64,000 nucleotides of DNA, taken from the NCBI GenBank assembly GCA_965220985.1, contig OZ244854.1, positions 2,666,001 to 2,730,000 of the forward strand, given 5' to 3'. The position numbers and the translations under genes were made by a program. Positions within the stretch are counted from its first letter, which is position 1; every line of letters starts with the position of its first letter. Below, piece by piece: positions 59,365 to 64,000 of the stretch. The stretch comes from JAPPHA01 sp965220985 (GTDB lineage: Bacteria > Pseudomonadota > Alphaproteobacteria > Rhodobacterales > Rhodobacteraceae). The notes beneath the pieces were generated by a model, which was not told the DNA's origin, did not search any database, and saw only the letters and a program-made list of their open reading frames with translations.

Positions 59365-60585
59365 ATGCTGCGATACGATATTCTGGAAAGTCTTCGCCTG
59401 TCGAACCAATGGATCGGGGCGAGCACGAAGGCCTTTTGGGGGCAACCGGCATTCGCCCTGCATCCCAGCCCGATTCCATCTCTGATCGCAGCATGGGGCA
59501 AAGTAACAGAACGGTCGTGGTCGAAAGTCGCGGCAACGCCGGACTGGGGTATCGACAACGTCGAGTACCGCGGACGAAGCCACGTCATCAACCGACGCGT
59601 TGTTCACGACAGACCTTTTTGTCGCGTGGTTCAATTCACTGCAGACGGCAGAACGTCCGCCGCTCGTCGTGTCCTCATCATCGCTCCGATGTCCGGGCAC
59701 TATGCAACGCTCGTGCGAAACACCGTGACCAGCTTGCTGCCTGATTGCGACGTTCACGTGACCGAATGGAAGAACGCGCGCGATGTCCCAGTTTCGGTCG
59801 GATCGTTCGATGTTGAAGACTACGCCAAGTACATCATCGATTTCATGGCCGAGCTTGGACCGGATCTGCACGTCATCGCGGTTTGTCAGCCGGTTCCCCT
59901 GGCTCTTGTCGCAACGGCAAGAATGGCAGAGCTCGATCAAGAAGCGGCACCACGGTCACTGACGCTGATCGGCGGGCCGGTTGACCCCGAAGCCAATCCG
60001 ACAGATGTCACCAACTTCGGGTCACGGTTCTCCGTCGATCAGTTGGACACCGTCGTGGTTCAGACGGTCGGTCTCGGTTTCGACGGCGCTGGCCGAAGGG
60101 TCTATCCCGGAACGGTGCAGTTGGCGTCCTTCATGTCGATGAACTGGAAGGCTCACGTGCAGGCGTTCGCCGGGCAGGTCGAGCGCGTGGCGCGGAATCA
60201 GGACGGCGAACGCGACCGCCACAACAGTTTCTACGACGAGTATCTTGCCGTCATGGACATGCCAGCGGAATTCTACCTGTCGACTGTGGAGAGAATTTTC
60301 AGGAATCGCGAAATCGCGCGCAACGAATTTTCGATCGATGGAAAAAAGATCGACATCTCCAAGATTTCCTCGACCGCAATCATGACCGTCGAGGGTGGGC
60401 GCGATGACATTTCCGCGCCGGGCCAGTGCAGCGCTGCGCTCGATCTGGTTCCGGAACTGCCCGACTCGATGAAGGAGTCGGTCGTCGAGCCTGATGCAGG
60501 TCATTACGGCATTTTTTCCGGTCGCGCCTGGCGGACGCGAATCAAGCCGCAAGTCTTGGCGTTCATGGACCGTCACAGCCAATAG
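59365..60585 (+). CDS. phaZ: intracellular polyhydroxyalkanoate depolymerase
   Basis: PHB depolymerase of 406 residues of the intracellular PhaZ type. It lacks a signal peptide and has the characteristic MLRYDILESLRLSNQWIGASTKAFW start. The nucleophile is Cys174 in VIAVCQPVPLALVA, replacing the Ser of ordinary lipases. SMNWKAHVQAFAGQV, the acid region IMTVEGGRDDISAPGQ, and the catalytic His in VVEPDAGHYGIFSGRAWR complete the active site. It mobilises stored polymer in the cytoplasm. It is divergent from phaC across an 82-base gap with an inverted repeat, a common PHA-cluster layout. Confidence 0.94.
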   Translation: MLRYDILESLRLSNQWIGASTKAFWGQPAFALHPSPIPSLIAAWGKVTERSWSKVAATPDWGIDNVEYRGRSHVINRRVVHDRPFCRVVQFTADGRTSAARRVLIIAPMSGHYATLVRNTVTSLLPDCDVHVTEWKNARDVPVSVGSFDVEDYAKYIIDFMAELGPDLHVIAVCQPVPLALVATARMAELDQEAAPRSLTLIGGPVDPEANPTDVTNFGSRFSVDQLDTVVVQTVGLGFDGAGRRVYPGTVQLASFMSMNWKAHVQAFAGQVERVARNQDGERDRHNSFYDEYLAVMDMPAEFYLSTVERIFRNREIARNEFSIDGKKIDISKISSTAIMTVEGGRDDISAPGQCSAALDLVPELPDSMKESVVEPDAGHYGIFSGRAWRTRIKPQVLAFMDRHSQ

Positions 60586-61034
60586 GACATCGCCTTTCTC
60601 CGGTGAGTCGGCAGTCGCCGGCACGCAGCTGAGCGGCCCGTAACCTCCTGTTTTTATTCATTTCAATTTTACGGTGACAGGCGGTTGCCTGCGCGAGATC
60701 TGGTGTGTTCGGCTCGGACCCATAGATTGCAATACTCCGAATGGGATGTCCGCCATGGGGCCTTCAGTCGAAGGTCCGACGCGCGGATCGGTGGCCGTCC
60801 GTGACCGACATGCGTTCAGGTGTTCTTGATTGTGGAATAGCCAGTCGGTCTTTGGGTGCCCGTTGATAGAAATCGCGGAGCTCTGTTAAGAAAATCTAAT
60901 CAAATCGAAACGAGTTTGAATTTTGACGGCGATTCCGTCGGTGTATTGTGGTGCGAGATGCAATTCAATTTGCCCGTCTTGATCCACGAATGCGCGCGGG
61001 TGGCAAAGAGCCCGGCCTTCTCCAAGGTGAACCA
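60586..61034 (+). promoter_or_regulatory. upstream region of the transketolase operon
   Basis: About 450 bases without a recognisable gene. A possible promoter is TTGACG (60923-60928) with TATTGT (60944-60949), a short 15-base spacing, within an AT-rich patch at 60890-60950. The LysR gene at the window's right edge could regulate here; that is inference. Confidence 0.35.
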
Positions 61035-61880
61035 ATGTCGACTGAGCGTCAGCTTTCGAATGTCAGCTTGAAGGAGCGAGCGTATCGCATACGCCGGTAC
61101 GCGTTGCTCATGGGGGAAGTGCAGGGCCAGGGATACATTGCCCAGGCGCTCGGTTTCGCTGACGTTCTTGCCGTCTGCTACTTTCACGCGCTTCGGTATC
61201 GAGCGACCGATCCTGAATGGGAGGGGCGCGACCGACTGTATCTCTCGATCGGACACTATGCCATCGCGCTCTATTCGGCGATGATCGAGGCCGGCGTGCT
61301 CCCGGAAAGCGAACTGGAGAGCTACGGCGGGGACGACAGCCGATTGCCGATGTCGGCGATGGCTGCCTACACCCCCGGAATGGAGATCACCGGCGGTTCG
61401 CTCGGACACGGCCTCGGCATCGCGGTCGGCGCCGCATTGGGTTTGCGCCGCAAGGGATCCGACAGGTTTGTCTACAACCTCATGTCCGACGGCGAACTGG
61501 GCGAAGGTTCAACCTGGGAAGCGGCCATGGCTGCCCCGCATCACCGGCTCGACAACCTGATCGCCGTCATCGACTTCAACAACCAGCAGGCCGACGGCCC
61601 CTCGCAGGACATGCTTTGCTCCGAGCCCCTCGAAGACAAGTGGAGAGCGTTCGGCTGGCATGTGCAACGCGTGGACGGAAACGACATCGACGCGGTCGCT
61701 GCCGCTTTCGACGGGGCCCGGGAACATCGCGAACAGCAGCCCCGCGCGATCATCTGCAACACCAAAATGGCCAAGGGCGTGCCGTTCCTGGAGGAAAGGG
61801 AGCGAAACCACTTTCTTCGCGTCGAACCGCACGAGTGGGCCGAAGCCATCGCCGTGCTCGATGAGGCTCAGTTCCAATGA
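61035..61880 (+). CDS. transketolase, N-terminal (TPP-binding) subunit
   Basis: Thiamine-pyrophosphate subunit of 281 residues corresponding to the N-terminal third to half of a transketolase. It has LYLSIGHYAIALYSAM, AYTPGMEITGGSLGHGLGIAVGAALGLR, and the TPP/Mg motif GDG replaced by the similar MSDGELGEGSTWEAAMAAPHHRLDNLIAVIDFNNQQADG. The ATG at 61035 after AAGGTG is preferred over an upstream frame at 60948. The second subunit overlaps it by 4 bases. Split transketolases of this kind occur in specialised sugar pathways (for example apulose-4-phosphate transketolase AptAB). The actual sugar here is unknown. Confidence 0.88.
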   Translation: MSTERQLSNVSLKERAYRIRRYALLMGEVQGQGYIAQALGFADVLAVCYFHALRYRATDPEWEGRDRLYLSIGHYAIALYSAMIEAGVLPESELESYGGDDSRLPMSAMAAYTPGMEITGGSLGHGLGIAVGAALGLRRKGSDRFVYNLMSDGELGEGSTWEAAMAAPHHRLDNLIAVIDFNNQQADGPSQDMLCSEPLEDKWRAFGWHVQRVDGNDIDAVAAAFDGAREHREQQPRAIICNTKMAKGVPFLEERERNHFLRVEPHEWAEAIAVLDEAQFQ

Positions 61881-62902
61881 GGCAATCCGGACATGATTCG
61901 CGCCCACCCGCGTCGGGTGGGAAGCGATTGAAGACGTCGGCGATGATCGCGTCGCTCGCGGCCGAAGGCATGCCGACGATTTCCGCGCCGTTTGGGCATG
62001 CGCTCGTCGACCTCGCCAAGGAAAACGACAAGATCGTGGGACTGACGGCAGATCTGTCCAAGTACACCGATCTTTACGTGTTCGCGAAGGAGTATCCCGA
62101 AAGATTCTATCAGATGGGAATGGCGGAGCAGGTGATGATCTCGGCTGCAGCGGGACTGGCTCGCGAGGGGTTCACTCCCTTTGCGACGACCTATGCAGTC
62201 TTTGCCTCACGACGTGCCTACGACTTCATTTGCATGGCGATCGCAGAGGAAGAACTGGACGTGAAGATCGTCTGCGCCTTGCCCGGTTTGACGACCGGTT
62301 ACGGACCGAGCCATCAGGCCACCGAAGACATTGCGATCTTTCGCGGGATGCCGAACCTGACAATCGTCGATCCGTGCGACGCCATCGACATCCAGATGGC
62401 GACCCGTGCCATCGCCGCACACAAGGGCCCCGTCTACATGCGGTTGCTTCGCGGGAATGTCCCGAGCGTGCTGCAGGAATACGACTACCGGTTCGAGCTC
62501 GGCAAAGCAGCAATGGTGCGAGGCGGGTCGGACGTTCTGTTCGTCTCCACCGGGCTGATGACCATGCGTGTTCTGGAAGCGGCCAAGGAACTGGCGCGAG
62601 ACCGGATCGATTGTGCGGTCCTCCATGTACCGACCATCAAGCCGCTCGATGTCGAGGCGATACGTGCGGCGGCGGCAAAGAGTGGACGGCTCGTCGTCAC
62701 CGCCGAAAACCATACCGTCATGGGCGGGCTGGGCGAAGCTGTGGCAGGCGAGCTGTTGAGGAACGGTGTGTATCCCCGGTTTCGCCAGATCGCCTTGCCT
62801 GACGAATTCCTGAAAGCGGGCGCACTCCCGACCTTGCACGACCTCTACGGACTGTCCGTCTCTGCCGTGGTCGCGCAGGTGAAGGAGTGGGTAGGGGAAT
62901 AG
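61877..62902 (+). CDS. transketolase, C-terminal (pyrimidine-binding) subunit
   Basis: Subunit of 341 residues corresponding to the central and C-terminal transketolase domains. The pyrimidine-binding Glu is in RFYQMGMAEQVMISAAAGLAREG. TGYGPSHQATEDIAIFRGMPNLTIVDPCDA and the C-terminal domain VVTAENHTVMGGLGEAVAGELL follow. The ATG overlaps the first subunit's stop as ATGA, so the two are made together as a heteromeric enzyme. The downstream LtnD-like gene begins four bases after its stop codon. A housekeeping transketolase would be a single chain of about 660 residues, so this one likely serves a dedicated sugar or sugar-acid pathway. Confidence 0.88.
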   Translation: MRQSGHDSRPPASGGKRLKTSAMIASLAAEGMPTISAPFGHALVDLAKENDKIVGLTADLSKYTDLYVFAKEYPERFYQMGMAEQVMISAAAGLAREGFTPFATTYAVFASRRAYDFICMAIAEEELDVKIVCALPGLTTGYGPSHQATEDIAIFRGMPNLTIVDPCDAIDIQMATRAIAAHKGPVYMRLLRGNVPSVLQEYDYRFELGKAAMVRGGSDVLFVSTGLMTMRVLEAAKELARDRIDCAVLHVPTIKPLDVEAIRAAAAKSGRLVVTAENHTVMGGLGEAVAGELLRNGVYPRFRQIALPDEFLKAGALPTLHDLYGLSVSAVVAQVKEWVGE

Positions 62903-62905
62903 TTC

Positions 62906-63823
62906 GTGTCGAATGCAATTCAAGCGGGGATCGTTGGACTTGGTTCAATGGGCATGGGGATGGCCCGGAATATCCTCGCCGCTGGAATCGCATTGAAAGG
63001 ATACGACAAGTCTGAAGCATCGCGTGACCGGTTTGCACAGATCGGCGGTCGTGCTGTCGGTAGCGCCGCAGAGGCCGCCACCGGTGTCGATCTGCTGATT
63101 CTCATGGTCGTGAATTCAGACCAGGTGCGGGACGTGCTGTTCGGAGACGGCGGAGCGGCGTATGCCATGACGCGCGGCTCGACGGTGATACTCTGCTCCA
63201 CGATCGCACCTGCAGACGTCCGTTCACTGGCGAGTGAGGTTGGAAAGTACGGGCTGTTGCTGCTCGATGCGCCGACGTCTGGCGGGAAAGTCGGGGCGGA
63301 AGCCGGGACGCTCACGATCATGGCGTCCGGTCCGGACGAGGCCTTCGGTACAGCTGAACCGGTGCTGGATTCCATCGCTTCAACGGTGCATCGTCTTGGC
63401 GAGGAACCCGGCATTGGCGCAACCTACAAGGTCGTGCACCAACTGGCAGCCGGGGTCCACTTGGTCGCCGCTGCCGAGTTGATGGCGCTCGGTGCCAAGA
63501 CCGGTTGTGACCCACGCACGCTTTTCGAGATCGTTTCGACGTCGGCGGGGCGAAGCTGGATGTTCGAGAATCGGGTGCCTCACATGCTGGACGGCGACTA
63601 CGAGCCGCGATCGATGGTCGACATTTTCATCAAGGACCTGGATCTGGTCCTGCGGACCGGCAAGGAGGTGTCGGTGCCACTGCCACTCTCTGCTGCCGCG
63701 CACCAGATGCTGCTCGCTGCGTCTTCGCTTGGCCACGGTCAACTGGATGATTCCGCAGTCGTCAAGGCATATGAAGCGTTGACCGGAACCTCGATCGAGG
63801 CGGCCATCGATCAGTTCTCGTGA
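62906..63823 (+). CDS. LtnD-like NAD-dependent dehydrogenase (3-hydroxyisobutyrate dehydrogenase family)
   Basis: Beta-hydroxyacid dehydrogenase of 305 residues. It starts with the Rossmann motif AGIVGLGSMGMGMARNILAAG and has the substrate motif LLLLDAPTSGGKVGAEAGTLTIMASG. The catalytic lysine is in GATYKVVHQLAAGVHLVAAAELMALGAKTG. It is closest in feel to L-threonate dehydrogenase (LtnD) and related four-carbon sugar-acid enzymes rather than to 3-hydroxyisobutyrate dehydrogenase itself. The GTG start four bases after the transketolase stop has GGGGA upstream, so it is in the same operon. No LtnD kinase or decarboxylase partner is visible before the window ends. Confidence 0.85.
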   Translation: MSNAIQAGIVGLGSMGMGMARNILAAGIALKGYDKSEASRDRFAQIGGRAVGSAAEAATGVDLLILMVVNSDQVRDVLFGDGGAAYAMTRGSTVILCSTIAPADVRSLASEVGKYGLLLLDAPTSGGKVGAEAGTLTIMASGPDEAFGTAEPVLDSIASTVHRLGEEPGIGATYKVVHQLAAGVHLVAAAELMALGAKTGCDPRTLFEIVSTSAGRSWMFENRVPHMLDGDYEPRSMVDIFIKDLDLVLRTGKEVSVPLPLSAAAHQMLLAASSLGHGQLDDSAVVKAYEALTGTSIEAAIDQFS

Positions 63824-63889
63824 CGTCCGGGTTCGTCGGGCGGCATCCTTCGAATGAATTCAAGCTCGATGCCTGTTTCTCAAATCGGG

Positions 63890-64000
63890 TCAGGATTGAT
63901 ACGGGTGTTCGGTCGTGACGCCAAGTGAGGCAAGCAACAGGCTTTTTTCTTCTTCGTGAGCCTCCGCCTGTTGAATCACCCAGTCCGCGAACGTCTTGAC
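63890..64000 (-). CDS. LysR-type regulator, C-terminal end only
   Basis: The last 36 codons and stop of a minus-strand gene that runs beyond the window. The reading frame gives VKTFADWVIQQAEAHEEEKSLLLASLGVTTEHP, in which KTFADWV resembles the C-terminal helix of GcvA-like LysR regulators. Its placement beside the transketolase-LtnD operon suggests it controls that operon. Only the tail is visible, so confidence is moderate. Confidence 0.55.
   Translation of the reverse strand, partial: VKTFADWVIQQAEAHEEEKSLLLASLGVTTEHPYQS

Overview
The window looks like a chromosomal stretch of a GC-rich alphaproteobacterium. The host backbone carries a Pcs-type phosphatidylcholine synthase, an fsa-DUF484-xerC operon divergent from priA, hisC-tyrA, a BacA/SbmA transporter, and a complete set of polyhydroxyalkanoate (PHA) genes (phaR, two phasins, phaC, phaZ). 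No phage structural genes, rRNA or CRISPR array were seen. One tRNA (Thr, UGU) is present.

Layout. 1-12.1 kb: housekeeping genes, then an IlvD/Edd dehydratase and a PhnB-like VOC protein. 12.5-14.1 kb: an AAA-ATPase-like/PD-(D/E)XK protein. 14.34-16.44 kb: a complete insertion sequence with 39-bp perfect terminal inverted repeats. 16.4-34.6 kb: a catabolic island, visibly less GC-rich. Its leftward arm holds hyuA1-hyuB1, an HcnABC-like flavoprotein dehydrogenase and a LysR regulator. Its rightward arm holds an RbsABC-type importer, hyuA2-hyuB2, a class III aminotransferase and an aldehyde dehydrogenase. A perfect 10-bp inverted repeat lies between the arms. 35.1-38.6 kb: a left-truncated IS66-type element with an amber-interrupted tnpC, tnpA/tnpB on the opposite strand and a 5'-truncated D12 adenine methylase fragment. 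The island therefore lies between two mobile elements.

39-44.7 kb: an enolase-superfamily enzyme, a Rieske oxygenase and a dimethylglycine-dehydrogenase-like flavoprotein fused to a GcvT domain. Together they suggest N-methylated amino acid (proline-betaine type) catabolism. 44.8-52.5 kb: thrS, an alpha/beta hydrolase, a ferric-iron permease, tRNA-Thr and pobA. 52.5-60.6 kb: the PHA cluster. The phasin unit is duplicated, an orphan AbiEi-type antitoxin sits between the copies, and an unassigned AAA ATPase lies before phaC/phaZ. 61-64 kb: a split transketolase, an LtnD-like dehydrogenase, and the end of a LysR regulator cut by the window edge.

How the genes may work together. In the island, the importer could bring in a cyclic amide, an ATP-dependent HyuAB enzyme could open it to an omega-amino acid, and the aminotransferase and aldehyde dehydrogenase could turn that into a dicarboxylic acid. 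This gene order matches the logic of caprolactam or 2-pyrrolidinone degradation; the substrate itself is inferred. In the PHA cluster, a perfect palindrome fills the -35/-10 spacer of both phasin promoters and is a strong candidate operator for PhaR. Several operon-leading genes are preceded by short ORFs with strong Shine-Dalgarno sequences ending at or overlapping the next start codon.
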